From contig NZ_FOBS01000001.1 of NCBI RefSeq assembly GCF_900109885.1, forward strand, positions 124,001 through 188,000: a DNA stretch of 64,000 nucleotides. The letters run 5' to 3'. Positions 55,548 through 64,000 of this stretch are shown one piece after another. The stretch's first letter is position 1. The number at the start of each line of letters is the position of its first letter. Origin of the DNA: Syntrophus gentianae. Lineage in GTDB: Bacteria; Desulfobacterota; Syntrophia; Syntrophales; Syntrophaceae. The notes beneath the pieces were generated by a model that saw only the letters and a program-made list of their open reading frames with translations, was not told where the DNA came from and searched no databases. The translations under genes were made by a program, and so were the position numbers.

Positions 55548-56406
55548 AGGCTTCCTCTTTTCTTCTTGCCTTCGCGACCCGCCAGCGGCCCGCATAATCC
55601 TTCCGGAACGTTACATCCCGATACAAACCGGACTGCGAGAACAGTCCCTCGACAAGTTTCTTCTGATCATGCCCGATTTCCAACAGGAGCCACCCTTCCG
55701 GCTTCAGGAAAGAGGCGGCCTGCGGAATGATTATCGCATAAAAATCCAGGCCGTCCTCCCCGGCGAGCAACGCCTCCCGGGGTTCGAAATTTCTCACTTC
55801 CCTGGATAACTGAGAATATTCCCCCGCGGCGATGTAAGGGGGATTGGAAACGATGGCATCAAAGAGACCCTTTACCGGGTCGAAGAGATTCCCCTGGAGA
55901 AATTCAATCCGGCCGGCCGGCAAATTCCGTTTGGCGTTCCCGGCGGCAACGGCAAGGGCCTCGCGGGAAAGATCCGTTGCCGTAATCCGGGCTTCGGGCA
56001 ATTCGGAGGCCAGGGCGATGGCAATCGCCCCGCTCCCCGTTCCCAGATCGAGGATGTCCGGGGAAAATATTCCTTGCAGAGCCAGCGTTTTCAGTACTTC
56101 CTCCACCAGGACTTCCGTATCCGGACGTGGAATCAGGACCCGGGGATCCACGGCAAAATCGAGCGACCAGAATTCCTTATGCCCAACAAGATAGGCCACC
56201 GGTTCCCCCTCCTGCCGTCTTGCCACCCAGCGACGGAACCCTTCCGCCTCAGGAACGCTCAGGTCCCGATCGGAATGGACAAAAAGCCAGATCCGGTCTT
56301 TCTTCAGGTAAGATGCCAGCAGGACCTCCGCATCCAGCCGGGGGGTCGTCAGCCCCGAAGACAGGAAGACTTCTGCGGCGCTTTCAATCTGTTGTCCAAT
56401 CGTCAT
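55540..56406 (-). CDS. prmC: Release factor glutamine methyltransferase
   Basis: PrmC (HemK) methylates the Gln of the GGQ motif of RF-1 and RF-2. The 288-residue protein has an N-terminal helical domain, [18 protein letters not shown], then [15 protein letters not shown], motif [16 protein letters not shown], and the catalytic NPPY in [11 protein letters not shown]. It directly follows prfA, its substrate's gene (33-bp gap), as is usual. Confidence 0.95.
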   Translation of the reverse strand: MTIGQQIESAAEVFLSSGLTTPRLDAEVLLASYLKKDRIWLFVHSDRDLSVPEAEGFRRWVARRQEGEPVAYLVGHKEFWSLDFAVDPRVLIPRPDTEVLVEEVLKTLALQGIFSPDILDLGTGSGAIAIALASELPEARITATDLSREALAVAAGNAKRNLPAGRIEFLQGNLFDPVKGLFDAIVSNPPYIAAGEYSQLSREVRNFEPREALLAGEDGLDFYAIIIPQAASFLKPEGWLLLEIGHDQKKLVEGLFSQSGLYRDVTFRKDYAGRWRVAKARRKEEACG

Positions 56407-56439
56407 CTTTGCCGTAGAGAAGGGGCCCTTTCGCCAGGA

Positions 56440-57510
56440 TCAACCCGTGGATTGCTTCAGGGCCTCTGCCTGAAAATGAGCCGTCAGGGCATCGACGAAC
56501 TCCTGAATGCCTCCCCCCAGGATATTCTCCAGGCTGTAGAGGGTCAAACCCACCCGGTGATCCGTAACGCGTCCCTGAGGAAAGTTGTAGGTCCGGATTC
56601 TTTCGCTCCGATCGCCACTGCCGACCTGACTTTTTCTGGCCTCCGAGATCTCGTCATTCTGTTTTTTGACCATGATAGCCAGGAGGCGGGCCCGCAGGAC
56701 CTTCATCCCCTTGGCCTTGTTCTTGAGCTGCGACTTTTCGTCCTGGCAGCTTACCACCAGCCCTGTGGGGAGATGGGTAATCCGCACGGCGGAATCGGTG
56801 GTATTGACGCTCTGCCCCCCATGGCCGCTGGAATGAAAGACATCGATGCGCAGATCATTGGGATCGATGGTGACCTCGACCTCATCCGCTTCCGGCAGAA
56901 TCGCGACGGTCACCGCCGAGGTGTGAATCCGCCCCTGGGCTTCGGTCACGGGCACGCGCTGCACCCTGTGGACCCCGCTTTCATACTTCAACTGGCTGTA
57001 TGCGCCCTGACCGGCAAGAGAGGCGATGATTTCCTTGAATCCTCCGACACCGCCGGACGGGGTGCTGCTGATCACTTCCACTTTCCACCGCCGTTCTTCC
57101 GCATAACGGGCATACATCCGGAAAAGATCGCCAGCGAAGAGACCCGCCTCGTCTCCCCCCGTCCCGGCCCGGATTTCCAGAAACACATTCCGTTCATCGT
57201 TGGGGTCCTTGGGAAGCAGAAGGATCTTCATTCTTTCTTCCAGCTGAGTCAATTGCTGCCGGAGTTCCGGCAATTCCTCCCGGGCGATTTCCTTCAGTTC
57301 TTCATCATCCCCGCGCAGAAGCTGCTGCCCTTCCTCAATGCCTTGAGCAACTTTCTCATATTTCCGGTAAGCGTCCACAAGATCGCGAAGATCCGCATGT
57401 TCCTTGGCATACTTCTGATACAGGCTCTGCCGGCTTACAACGGCCGGGTCGCTCAAAAGTTTTTCCAGTTCCTGGTAGCGTGACTCAACATCTTTCAGCT
57501 TACTAAACAT
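56440..57510 (-). CDS. prfA: Peptide chain release factor 1
   Basis: RF-1 recognises UAA and UAG stop codons. The 356-residue protein has the GGQ motif in [18 protein letters not shown], the conserved [17 protein letters not shown] in domain 2/3, and [19 protein letters not shown] preceding GGQ. The N-terminal helical domain is complete. A GGAGG-like site is absent; the start at 57510 lies 361 bp after rpmE, so prfA may have its own promoter. Confidence 0.97.
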   Translation of the reverse strand: MFSKLKDVESRYQELEKLLSDPAVVSRQSLYQKYAKEHADLRDLVDAYRKYEKVAQGIEEGQQLLRGDDEELKEIAREELPELRQQLTQLEERMKILLLPKDPNDERNVFLEIRAGTGGDEAGLFAGDLFRMYARYAEERRWKVEVISSTPSGGVGGFKEIIASLAGQGAYSQLKYESGVHRVQRVPVTEAQGRIHTSAVTVAILPEADEVEVTIDPNDLRIDVFHSSGHGGQSVNTTDSAVRITHLPTGLVVSCQDEKSQLKNKAKGMKVLRARLLAIMVKKQNDEISEARKSQVGSGDRSERIRTYNFPQGRVTDHRVGLTLYSLENILGGGIQEFVDALTAHFQAEALKQSTG

Positions 57511-57871
57511 GATTTCCGTTTCTTTACATTATTTTAGGCGGCATCCGCTGGGATGGATCGATATCCTCCGCAAGAAGCGCTCAGCCTTGCAGGTCTTTTC
57601 AGAGAAATCCAAGAAAATTCACGAAGAGGTATTTTTCTTGCCTAAGGAGGGAAAACTGTTCTACGCTTTGGCGCATTCCCCGAGATCTCCAGAAATCGAG
57701 GAAGTCACCGCACCGTTTTCTTCCAATTTCGGATCGATGCACCCTCCGCACGGACGCCTTCGCCTGTCAGCCCTTGGCTGCACACCGCGGCGCCCCGGCG
57801 TCGCCTCTGCTTATCGGCCTTGAATACCATCTTTGATCTGGAATTGGAATGATAAAGGAAAAAGCTCGCAG
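57511..57871. other. Intergenic region between rpmE and prfA
   Basis: I see no gene in this 361-bp stretch. In many deltaproteobacteria a DUF1385 membrane-protein gene lies here between rpmE and prfA; no trace of its motifs was recognised. The left part is moderately AT-rich, and near 57760-57820 there is a short GC-rich run (CCGCGGCGCCCCGGCG). Neither a terminator nor a promoter stands out. Confidence 0.45.
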
Positions 57872-58087
57872 CTACGCCTTTTTTTCGTTGCGTCCTGCGT
57901 ATTTCTGGTTGAACCGTTCCACACGGCCGGCCGTGTCAATAATCTTTTGCTTCCCGGTGATAAAGGGATGACACTGGGAACAGATTTCCACCTTGATGTC
58001 CTTTTTTGTTGACCGGGTTTCAATCACATTCCCGCAGACGCAGGTAATGGTTGTCTCTTTATAGTCAGGATGAATTCCTTCTTTCAT
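57872..58087 (-). CDS. rpmE: 50S ribosomal protein L31, zinc-binding form
   Basis: L31 of 71 residues, starting [20 protein letters not shown]. The four zinc Cys are partly in CVCGN and CSQCHPF, as in the zinc-binding (C+) type; the C-terminal motif reads [15 protein letters not shown]. The frame opens at TTG 58099, but ATG 58087 is the family start. It follows rho, the usual order. Confidence 0.95.
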   Translation of the reverse strand: MKEGIHPDYKETTITCVCGNVIETRSTKKDIKVEICSQCHPFITGKQKIIDTAGRVERFNQKYAGRNEKKA

Positions 58088-58224
58088 AATCTTGTCCAAA
58101 CCTCCCTAATTTTGAATTCCGCTGTTTCTCCCGGAAATGCCGGGCATTCAGGCTTCGTACTGCTGTTGAATTTTTGAGGGATTATAATCATCCGGCTTAT
58201 AAATTCAAGGATTTTTATCAATCC

Positions 58225-59472
58225 TCATGAATTCATGGAATCCAGAAAAGCCTGGTTGGTCTCCGTCTTCCGCATCTTGTCGATGATGAACTCCATGGCA
58301 TCCACTGGATTCATCTCCTGGAGAAGCCTGCGCAGAATCCAGATTCGATTGAGATTATTCTTTGCAGTCAGAAGTTCCTCCTTCCGGGTTCCGGAACGGA
58401 TCAGATCAAAGGCTGGAAAGACGCGCCGATCCGCAATCCGGCGATCCAGATGCAGTTCCATGTTGCCCGTCCCCTTGAACTCTTCGAAGATGACCTCATC
58501 CATGCGGCTGCCCGTGTCGATCAGCGCCGTGGAAATGATGGTCAGGCTGCCTCCGTTCTCGATGTTCCGGGCAGCCCCGAAAAACCGTTTGGGTTTGTGG
58601 AGGGCATTGGAATCCACACCGCCGGAAAGCACCTTCCCGCTGGGAGGAACGACGGTATTATAAGCCCTGGCCAACCTCGTAATGCTGTCCAGGAGGATGA
58701 CCACGTCCCGCTTGTGCTCGACCAGTCTCTTGGCCTTCTCGATGACCATCTCGGCAACTTGGACATGTCGGGTCGCCGGTTCATCAAAGGTAGAGGAAAT
58801 CACCTCTCCATTGACGCTTCTCTGCATGTCGGTCACTTCCTCCGGCCGCTCGTCGATCAGCAGCACCATGAGAATGACCTCTTTGTGATTCGCCGTGATG
58901 CTGTGGGCAATGTCCTGGAGGAGAACCGTTTTGCCTGCCCGGGGAGGCGACACGATCAGCCCCCGCTGACCCTTGCCGATGGGGGTGAAAAGATCCATGA
59001 TCCGTGTCGAATAATTTTCAGAATCGCCTTCCAGATTCAATTTGTCATGAGGATAGACGGGAATCAGATTGTCGAAGAGAATTTTGTCGCGGGCGAATTC
59101 GGAAGCTTCATAGTTGATGGTGTCAACCTTGAGCAAAGCGAAATATTTTTCACCTTCCTTTGGCGGCCTGACCTCCCCGGAGATCGTGTCCCCGGTCCGG
59201 AGATTGAAACGCCGGATCTGTGAAGGAGAAATGTAGATGTCATCGGGACTGGGCAGATAATTGTAATCGACAGCCCGGAGGAAGCCAAACCCATCGGGAA
59301 GAATTTCCAGGACACCCGACCCGGAGATCATCCCATTTTTTTCCGCCTGGGCCTGTAGTATTGAGAAGATGAGATCCTGTCTTCTCATTCCGCTGGCGCC
59401 GACTACATTCAACTCCTTGGCAAGATGGGCCAGTTCGCTGATCGGCTGTCTTTTGATTTCTTCAATATTCAT
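58225..59472 (-). CDS. rho: Transcription termination factor Rho
   Basis: Rho is a hexameric RNA helicase that terminates transcription. The 415-residue protein has an N-terminal helical segment ([18 protein letters not shown]), an RNA-binding cold-shock-like domain ([15 protein letters not shown]), and the ATPase core with Walker A in [16 protein letters not shown] and Walker B in [15 protein letters not shown]. The Q-loop region [19 protein letters not shown] is intact. It has no long insertion. A leader of about 240 bases and an extended -10 promoter lie upstream. Confidence 0.97.
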   Translation of the reverse strand: MNIEEIKRQPISELAHLAKELNVVGASGMRRQDLIFSILQAQAEKNGMISGSGVLEILPDGFGFLRAVDYNYLPSPDDIYISPSQIRRFNLRTGDTISGEVRPPKEGEKYFALLKVDTINYEASEFARDKILFDNLIPVYPHDKLNLEGDSENYSTRIMDLFTPIGKGQRGLIVSPPRAGKTVLLQDIAHSITANHKEVILMVLLIDERPEEVTDMQRSVNGEVISSTFDEPATRHVQVAEMVIEKAKRLVEHKRDVVILLDSITRLARAYNTVVPPSGKVLSGGVDSNALHKPKRFFGAARNIENGGSLTIISTALIDTGSRMDEVIFEEFKGTGNMELHLDRRIADRRVFPAFDLIRSGTRKEELLTAKNNLNRIWILRRLLQEMNPVDAMEFIIDKMRKTETNQAFLDSMNS

Positions 59473-59771
59473 ATTCTTATCCTTACGATTATCTTATGAT
59501 TATCCCGAGGGAAATACATAGGCGCTGCACGCGGACAAAGCTCCAACCCTGCAGCTCGCCAATGCTCCATAAATAAAACATTTCTTGTCGGGAAAAGTGT
59601 GACTTTATTTGCAACGAGCGAAATTTGAGGAACGTGGATTAATGTAATAGATTGCTATTCTGAACTCAGGAAATAATCCATGCGGAAGGGCTTGACATAA
59701 TCCTTTCTCAGAGTCGCAGCATTATTACAATCCCCTGGTGATGTCAAGAAATATTTTATATTCCGTATGTT
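59473..59771 (-). other. rho leader and promoter region
   Basis: No gene is seen in these 299 bp. The part near the rho start contains a short imperfect tandem repeat, ATAATCATAAG then ATAATCGTAAGG (minus strand). The right part holds a promoter-like site at 59721-59747. The predicted leader is about 240 bases, consistent with the long rho leaders used for autogenous control in other bacteria, though no leader peptide is obvious. Confidence 0.5.
59721..59747 (-). promoter_or_regulatory. Candidate extended -10 promoter for rho
   Basis: On the minus strand TTGACA (59747-59742) is followed after 15 bp by AATAAT (59726-59721), preceded by TGT. Its layout nearly matches the candidate acs promoter at 23283-23309, including TTGACATCA and ATTG at equal spacing. 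The perfect -35 supports it; the short spacer lowers confidence. Confidence 0.5.
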
Positions 59772-60578
59772 TCAACTTTTTTTCAGCATAATAAAATTTA
59801 CGTGTCGTCCGGTCACCCCTAGATCCCTCCGGTGAGAAAAGAATAAATCGGGATTGCAGAAGGTACACTGGCCGGACGATGCAATATTTTTCCTGCGCAA
59901 CCCTTTTTCGAGAAGCTGATGCAAATTTGCCAGGGGCAAATCCAGGTTCCATTTTTCAGAGCGGGATGCGGTACGGAAAAATTTTTCGGATCCGGCATGG
60001 TGACGCATCGCCAGATAGACCCGACGATCCACTTCATAACAGCACGGCCCGATGGAAGGACCGATAGCCGCCAGAATTTCCGCGGGACGGCATTGAAACT
60101 CCCTGGTCATGACGTCAATGACCCTGGCTGCAATTTGCAGCGCCGTCCCTCCCCACCCTGCATGAATCGCGCCAACAACTCGCCTGCTGGGATCCAGAAG
60201 AAAAATCGGCACACAATCGGCGGTGCGAATACAGAGGGCCACCTCCGGGAGCTGCGTTACGCAGGCATCACAGACAGGAACCGGCCTGTCCGATACCGGA
60301 TCGGGATCTTCCCTGACGACGAGGACCTCATCTTTGTGCACCTGGTCCAGGACCAAAAAGGATTCTCCCGGAATGTCAAAGGAGCGGCTGAGAATTTTCC
60401 AGTTTTCTTCAACCCTTTGCTCTTCGTCCCCCTGTGCTGTGGTCATGTTCAAGGACGAAAAGGCTCCCTGGCTGACACCGCCCCGGCGGGAACAGAAGGC
60501 GTGGGTCAGAAAGTTGAAATCCAGGAAATTCTCAGCTTGCAGAAAGGTTACGGAATTCCTTTGAGCGATCGGGAACAA
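59772..60578 (-). CDS. YfiH-family (laccase-domain) purine nucleoside phosphorylase
   Basis: The family includes multi-copper-oxidase-like proteins shown to act on purine nucleosides and to edit peptidoglycan precursors. The zinc ligands and catalytic area are present: LDQVHKDEVLVV, CIRTADCVPIFLLD and GAIHAGWGGTALQIA, followed by GPSIGPCCYEVDRRVY. I start at TTG 60578, because AAGGAGG lies 7 bp upstream; the open frame to 60791 would overlap the RluD gene and adds atypical residues. The result is 268 residues. It follows the RluD-family gene, a common pairing. Confidence 0.88.
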   Translation of the reverse strand: MFPIAQRNSVTFLQAENFLDFNFLTHAFCSRRGGVSQGAFSSLNMTTAQGDEEQRVEENWKILSRSFDIPGESFLVLDQVHKDEVLVVREDPDPVSDRPVPVCDACVTQLPEVALCIRTADCVPIFLLDPSRRVVGAIHAGWGGTALQIAARVIDVMTREFQCRPAEILAAIGPSIGPCCYEVDRRVYLAMRHHAGSEKFFRTASRSEKWNLDLPLANLHQLLEKGLRRKNIASSGQCTFCNPDLFFSHRRDLGVTGRHVNFIMLKKS

Positions 60579-60666
60579 GTCTCCTCCTTGAAATTCTACT
60601 TGGCGATGCTTTAACGAACGCTGCGTTCCCTTTGACTGAATGGAATTTGAATCGATGAAAAATTTT

Positions 60667-61647
60667 TTACGCCCGGGCAGCACCATGCTCCCGGAGAAAG
60701 GTGCAGAGTTCCGCGATGTCCGGAGGAGGAGGCGCATAAAACTCCATGGTCCTGCCGGTTCCGGGATGGACAAAAGAGAGACGCGCCGCATGGAGGGCCT
60801 GCCTGTCCATCCCTTTCAGAAGGGTCTTGATAACCGGATCCCCGATGGCGGAAAGCCGCCTCGATCCTCCATAAACCGGATCCCCCACCACCGGATGCCC
60901 CATCGCCGCCAGGTGAACCCGGATCTGGTGGGTCCGTCCCGTTTTTATGTCCACGCTCAGGAGCGCCGCCACACCGAACCGTTCGGCAATCTTCCAGGAG
61001 GTTATCGCCTCTTTTCCTCGCCGACTCTTCGTCGACATTTTTTTCCGTTCAACCGGGTGCCGCCCGACCGGCAGGTCAATCAACCCCTGATCCTCCCGGG
61101 GATCGCCATAAACGAGGGCGAAATAGGTCTTTCCGACCTGATGTCTCTTGAACTGGGCCGCCAGCCCCGAATGAGCCAGATCCGTTTTGGCCACCACCAG
61201 AAGACCGGAGGTGTCCTTGTCCAGCCGGTGGACGATCCCGGGGCGCAAAACACCGCCGATGCCCGACAGATCCCGGCAGTGGTACAGAAGGGCGTTGACA
61301 AGGGTGCCCTCGGCATGACCGGCAGCGGGATGGACGACCAAGCCGGCCGGCTTGTCCAGCACGAGCAGGTCATGATCTTCATAAAGGATGGAAAGGGGAA
61401 TCTCCTGAGGAACCAGCCCCAGAGGAACGGCTTGCGGTTCTTCCAGCGCCACGACATCGCCGGCACGGAGTTTCTGGCTTGCCCGGATCGCCGTTATCCC
61501 GCCTATGGCAACCCGACCCTCGTCAATAAGCCGCTGCAGCCGGGCCCGGGAAAGGTCGGTTCTCTGCCGGGTCAGAAAGACATCCAGCCGCAGGCCGCCC
61601 TCCGCTCCGTTCACGGGATAAGTCCGGAATATCGTCCCGTCCTTCAT
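60667..61647 (-). CDS. RluD-family large-subunit pseudouridine synthase
   Basis: The 326-residue protein has an N-terminal S4 RNA-binding domain (LDVFLTRQRTDLSRARLQRL) and a catalytic pseudouridine synthase domain with the catalytic Asp in HRLDKDTSGLLVVAKT. The segments DLLVLDKPAGLVVHPAAGH and GRTHQIRVHLAAMGHPVVGD are typical of RluD, RluC and RluA relatives. It most resembles RluD, which modifies helix 69 of 23S rRNA, but the exact site cannot be proven. It lies 12 bp after selA. Confidence 0.93.
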   Translation of the reverse strand: MKDGTIFRTYPVNGAEGGLRLDVFLTRQRTDLSRARLQRLIDEGRVAIGGITAIRASQKLRAGDVVALEEPQAVPLGLVPQEIPLSILYEDHDLLVLDKPAGLVVHPAAGHAEGTLVNALLYHCRDLSGIGGVLRPGIVHRLDKDTSGLLVVAKTDLAHSGLAAQFKRHQVGKTYFALVYGDPREDQGLIDLPVGRHPVERKKMSTKSRRGKEAITSWKIAERFGVAALLSVDIKTGRTHQIRVHLAAMGHPVVGDPVYGGSRRLSAIGDPVIKTLLKGMDRQALHAARLSFVHPGTGRTMEFYAPPPPDIAELCTFLREHGAARA

Positions 61648-61659
61648 AGCGAGTCCTCT

Positions 61660-63078
61660 TCAGGCGTTTTCAGCAAGAGCGAGCAAGCCTTCGCGGATCA
61701 GCTTCAGTTCATCCTCGGCGATCGTACGGAGATCCAGGAGGAGTTCATTGTTGGCCACCCGGACGATAATCGGGACATCCAGCCGGCGCAGGCGCTCTTC
61801 CAGACGCCCCGCGGAGAATCCGGACATCCGGATCCCCACCATCGTGGTTTGAATTTCCATTCCGGGCAGGGCCCCGCCCCCAACCATCGAGGCCCCCGGC
61901 CTCAATGCAAGAGAGAAAGAAGTCGGCAAAGCCCGCTTCAACATCCCCAACAGTTTCCTGGCCCGCCGGGTTACATCGTTCAGGGGTTCCGTCAGGGCCT
62001 TGAGAATCCGCAGCCGGTTTACCGCCTCCTTCGGATTCAGATAGACCCTCAAGGTTGCTTCCATTGCAGCCAGGGTCAGTTTATCGATCCGCAGGGCCCG
62101 ATTCAGGGGATTCCGCTGAATTTTTTCGAGAAGATTGCGCCGCCCCAGGATGATCCCCGCCTGCGCCCCCCCCAGCATTTTATCGCCGCTGAAGGTCAGG
62201 ACATCCACACCGCTGGCGGCTACCTCCCGGACGACGGGCTCACCGGGCAGGCCATATTCCGCAAGATCGAGAAAGCATCCGCTGCCCACGTCATACATGA
62301 CCGGGAGGGAATGTTTTTTCCCCAGCGCCACCAGTTCTTCCAGGGACGTCTCCTCCGTAAAGCCCACCATTTTGAAATTGCTGGAATGAACCTTCAGGAT
62401 CAGTCCCGTCTCGGGGGAGATGGCCCGTTCGTAATCCGCCAGGCGGGTCCGGTTGGTTGCTCCCACTTCCCGAAGCCGGCCGCCACTCTTTTCCATGATC
62501 TCCGGGACGCGGAATTCTCCTCCGATTTCCACGAGTTCCCCCCGGGATACGATCACTTCCCGCCCCTCCGCCAGGGTATTGAGCGCCAGAAGCACCGCGG
62601 CGGCATTGTTGTTGACCACCAGGGCATCCTCAACCCCGGCCAGGAGACAGAGCAGCTCCCGAACGGCGTCATAGCGTTTTCCCCGCTCGCCCCTGGCCAG
62701 ATCGTATTCCAGATTGGAGTAACCTTCCGCCACGGACAGCAGCTGATCTCTCGCCTCCCGGCAGAGTGGCGCCCGCCCCAGGTTCGTATGCAGAATCACC
62801 CCTGTGGCATTGATGACGCGCTTGAGACGGGGGCGGTGCAAGGCATCCATGCGCCTTTCTACGAGGTCGGCGATTTCCGTGGCCAAGGGGAGGCGCATCT
62901 TTCCCGCATCGCCTTTCCTGGAGAGAATCGATCGGCGCAGATCCTCCACCGCCTCCCGGCAGGCCGCCCGGACCACTTCCCGGGGGGCGCGACCCTCCAC
63001 GTTCCGTTTTTCCAGAATCAGAAGAATTTCATCGATTTTCGGTAGTCCCCGCAGTAATGTCTGGATCTGTTCATTCAT
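61660..63078 (-). CDS. selA: L-seryl-tRNA(Sec) selenium transferase
   Basis: SelA converts seryl-tRNA(Sec) to selenocysteinyl-tRNA, so this organism probably makes selenoproteins. The PLP-binding Lys is in LTFSGDKMLGGAQAGI, the family segment NATGVILHTNLGRAPL is near residue 85, and YDVGSGCFLDL precedes the Lys. I start at ATG 63078; the frame open to 63144 adds residues that overlap the neighbour. The length is 472, normal. No selB, selD or tRNA-Sec gene is seen in the window. Confidence 0.95.
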   Translation of the reverse strand: MNEQIQTLLRGLPKIDEILLILEKRNVEGRAPREVVRAACREAVEDLRRSILSRKGDAGKMRLPLATEIADLVERRMDALHRPRLKRVINATGVILHTNLGRAPLCREARDQLLSVAEGYSNLEYDLARGERGKRYDAVRELLCLLAGVEDALVVNNNAAAVLLALNTLAEGREVIVSRGELVEIGGEFRVPEIMEKSGGRLREVGATNRTRLADYERAISPETGLILKVHSSNFKMVGFTEETSLEELVALGKKHSLPVMYDVGSGCFLDLAEYGLPGEPVVREVAASGVDVLTFSGDKMLGGAQAGIILGRRNLLEKIQRNPLNRALRIDKLTLAAMEATLRVYLNPKEAVNRLRILKALTEPLNDVTRRARKLLGMLKRALPTSFSLALRPGASMVGGGALPGMEIQTTMVGIRMSGFSAGRLEERLRRLDVPIIVRVANNELLLDLRTIAEDELKLIREGLLALAENA

Positions 63079-64000
63079 GGGTTTGCTCCTGAATCTTGGA
63101 CAGAGGCATATCCGCTCCGCGGCCCTCCGCCCGGCAGAAGTCACGGAAATTATTCACCGCCGTAAAGAATTCCCTCATGATAACCACCCAGAGATAGCAG
63201 CCCCACTTGGTCAGCCGCCAGTCCGGCTCCGAGTACCTCAAGGCGCCGACCAGCCGGAAAAGGATGAGATCCAGCCAGAGCCTCGGGGACAGGTGACCGC
63301 CGTATTTTGCCATCAACTGGGAATGGTTCAGTTTTGTCGAAAAGAGCTTCATGACGAAATCGTAGCGCATCCGCTCTTCCAGGGTAAAGGTCCGGGCGGC
63401 CATGAGCGGCAGTTCGCCCCTGTCCAGCCGCCTGCAGTACTCGGCAAGATCAAAGGTGTTGGCATAGCAGACGCCGTCCAGATAGCCGATGGAGCCGCTC
63501 CCCAGGCCCGCGTACTCGTCATAATCCACGATGTACTCATCGATCATGGTCCCCTTGCGGGAAAAGCACCAGGCTGAGGAAAACCGGTACTCCCGGCCTA
63601 ACCTCTCCCGTATCCGTTCGTAGAACGCCTTTTCCCTTCCCTTGCCAACAGCCCCCAATGTCCGGGTGACCAGTTGCCGCGTCGAGTCGGAAACCATGAG
63701 GGGATACCAGGTGACCTGATCCACACCCAGATCGAGAAGGATATCCAGATCCCGGTCCAGCATGGCCATGTCCTGAGAGGGAAAATTGAAGATCATATCG
63801 GCGTTCAGGGTGTCAAAGCGCCCCTGTGCCTGCTGAAGCCTTTCGACAATCTCGGCGCCGCTTCCGTATTTGTCATACCGGTCCATGGCTTTCAGCAGAT
63901 CGTCATTGAAACTCTGGATCCCCACGGAAAGGCGGTTGATTCCGATCCGGCTCAGACGCTCCAGCCGCTCGGGAACGAGATGGTTCGGATTGGTCTCGAC
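63071..64000 (-). CDS. Radical SAM protein of the HemN/HemW (coproporphyrinogen oxidase-like) family, N terminus missing
   Basis: The frame runs off the window at 64000, so the 4Fe-4S CxxxCxxC motif is not seen. The visible part includes VETNPNHLVPERLERLSRIG and INRLSVGIQSFND, diagnostic of the HemN/HemW group, followed by MIFNFPSQ and VDQVTWYPLMVSD. The C-terminal 150 residues differ from typical HemN: GTMIDEYIVDYDEYAGLGSG is followed by a helical region with LMAARTFTLEERMRYDFVM and a Trp/Phe-rich end. Its stop lies 8 bp inside selA. It may be a specialised member rather than the haem-pathway enzyme. Confidence 0.8.
   Translation of the reverse strand, partial: VETNPNHLVPERLERLSRIGINRLSVGIQSFNDDLLKAMDRYDKYGSGAEIVERLQQAQGRFDTLNADMIFNFPSQDMAMLDRDLDILLDLGVDQVTWYPLMVSDSTRQLVTRTLGAVGKGREKAFYERIRERLGREYRFSSAWCFSRKGTMIDEYIVDYDEYAGLGSGSIGYLDGVCYANTFDLAEYCRRLDRGELPLMAARTFTLEERMRYDFVMKLFSTKLNHSQLMAKYGGHLSPRLWLDLILFRLVGALRYSEPDWRLTKWGCYLWVVIMREFFTAVNNFRDFCRAEGRGADMPLSKIQEQTHE

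Noticed and set aside
54369-55730. 453-codon open frame on the + strand
   Set aside because: It is antisense to murA and prmC, has no known motif, and shows the His/Arg/Gly-rich composition of an antisense shadow.
56074-57483. 469-codon open frame on the + strand
   Set aside because: It is antisense to prmC and prfA, both certain genes.
58110-58160. Short palindrome (CCCGG/CCGGG) between rho and rpmE as a terminator
   Set aside because: The stem is only five bases and has no T-run on either side.
59690-59748. Inverted CTTGACAT / ATGTCAAG pair as an operator
   Set aside because: One half is the -35 of the candidate rho promoter; the 40-plus-base spacing and single occurrence make an operator call unsupported.
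60640-63045. 801-codon open frame on the + strand
   Set aside because: It runs antisense to two well-supported genes (RluD-family synthase and selA), has no domain I recognise, and is rich in Arg, Pro, Gln and His, as expected from a shadow of GC-rich codons.

Overview
The window looks like a chromosome segment of a syntrophic deltaproteobacterium, very probably Syntrophus aciditrophicus or a close relative. The main reason is the leftward cluster at 16890-22981: an AMP-forming acetyl-CoA synthetase, EtfB, EtfA and a membrane FeS/CCG oxidoreductase of the ETF:methylmenaquinone oxidoreductase (EMO) type. Kdo transferase, a lipid A acyltransferase, an outer-membrane barrel protein and PilMNOPQ show a Gram-negative envelope. 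Taxonomy is inferred from gene content and remembered gene order; no search was run.

Layout. (a) 1-8586, + strand: cell-surface glycan genes (CgeB-like glycosyltransferase, methyltransferase, sugar/LPS kinase-like protein, a fused FrhB-like/polysaccharide pyruvyl transferase, ArnT-like and GT2 glycosyltransferases, a VTT/DedA membrane protein). (b) 8598-10221, - strand: an unknown membrane protein and an LpxL-type acyltransferase. (c) 10657-16637: acyl-CoA ligase-like protein with altered catalytic motifs, thiolase, archaeal-type phosphoglycerate mutase, and an intact acyl-CoA ligase. (d) 16890-22981: the acs-etfB-etfA-EMO energy cluster, with intergenic hairpins and a strong 3' terminator. 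(e) 23834-31879: outer-membrane barrel protein, hflX, waaA, rpe, a YacP-like NYN protein, holA and a LOG-family protein. (f) 32020-41797, - strand: rpsU, a GcvH homologue without its lipoyl lysine, an M24 peptidase, a TPR protein, a DUF2845 protein, pilQPONM, an FtsB-like protein and a DUF39 homocysteine-biosynthesis protein. (g) 41809-52571, - strand: the conserved dut-pnp-rpsO-truB-nrnA-rbfA-ylxP-infB-nusA-rimP block. (h) 52867-64000, - strand: tRNA-Gly(CCC), hisD, murA, prmC, prfA, rpmE, rho, a YfiH/laccase-domain protein, a RluD-family synthase, selA and a truncated radical SAM gene.

How the genes work together. Acyl-CoA ligases and thiolase handle acyl chains. EtfAB and the EMO-type protein would carry electrons from acyl-CoA dehydrogenases to membrane methylmenaquinone. 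Acetyl-CoA synthetase links acetyl-CoA to ATP, and in Syntrophus is known to run in the ATP-forming direction. Regions (f) to (h) are long co-directional runs with many 4-26 bp overlaps, so translation and RNA-processing genes are probably co-transcribed in large operons.

No insertion sequence, prophage or CRISPR array was seen. The most unusual signals are the lysine-less GcvH homologue, the FrhB/pyruvyl-transferase fusion with an internal start signal, the acyl-CoA ligase lacking both usual lysines, a 114-bp dispersed repeat present twice, a large hairpin in the rpsO-pnp spacer, and near-matching extended -10 promoters ahead of acs and rho.
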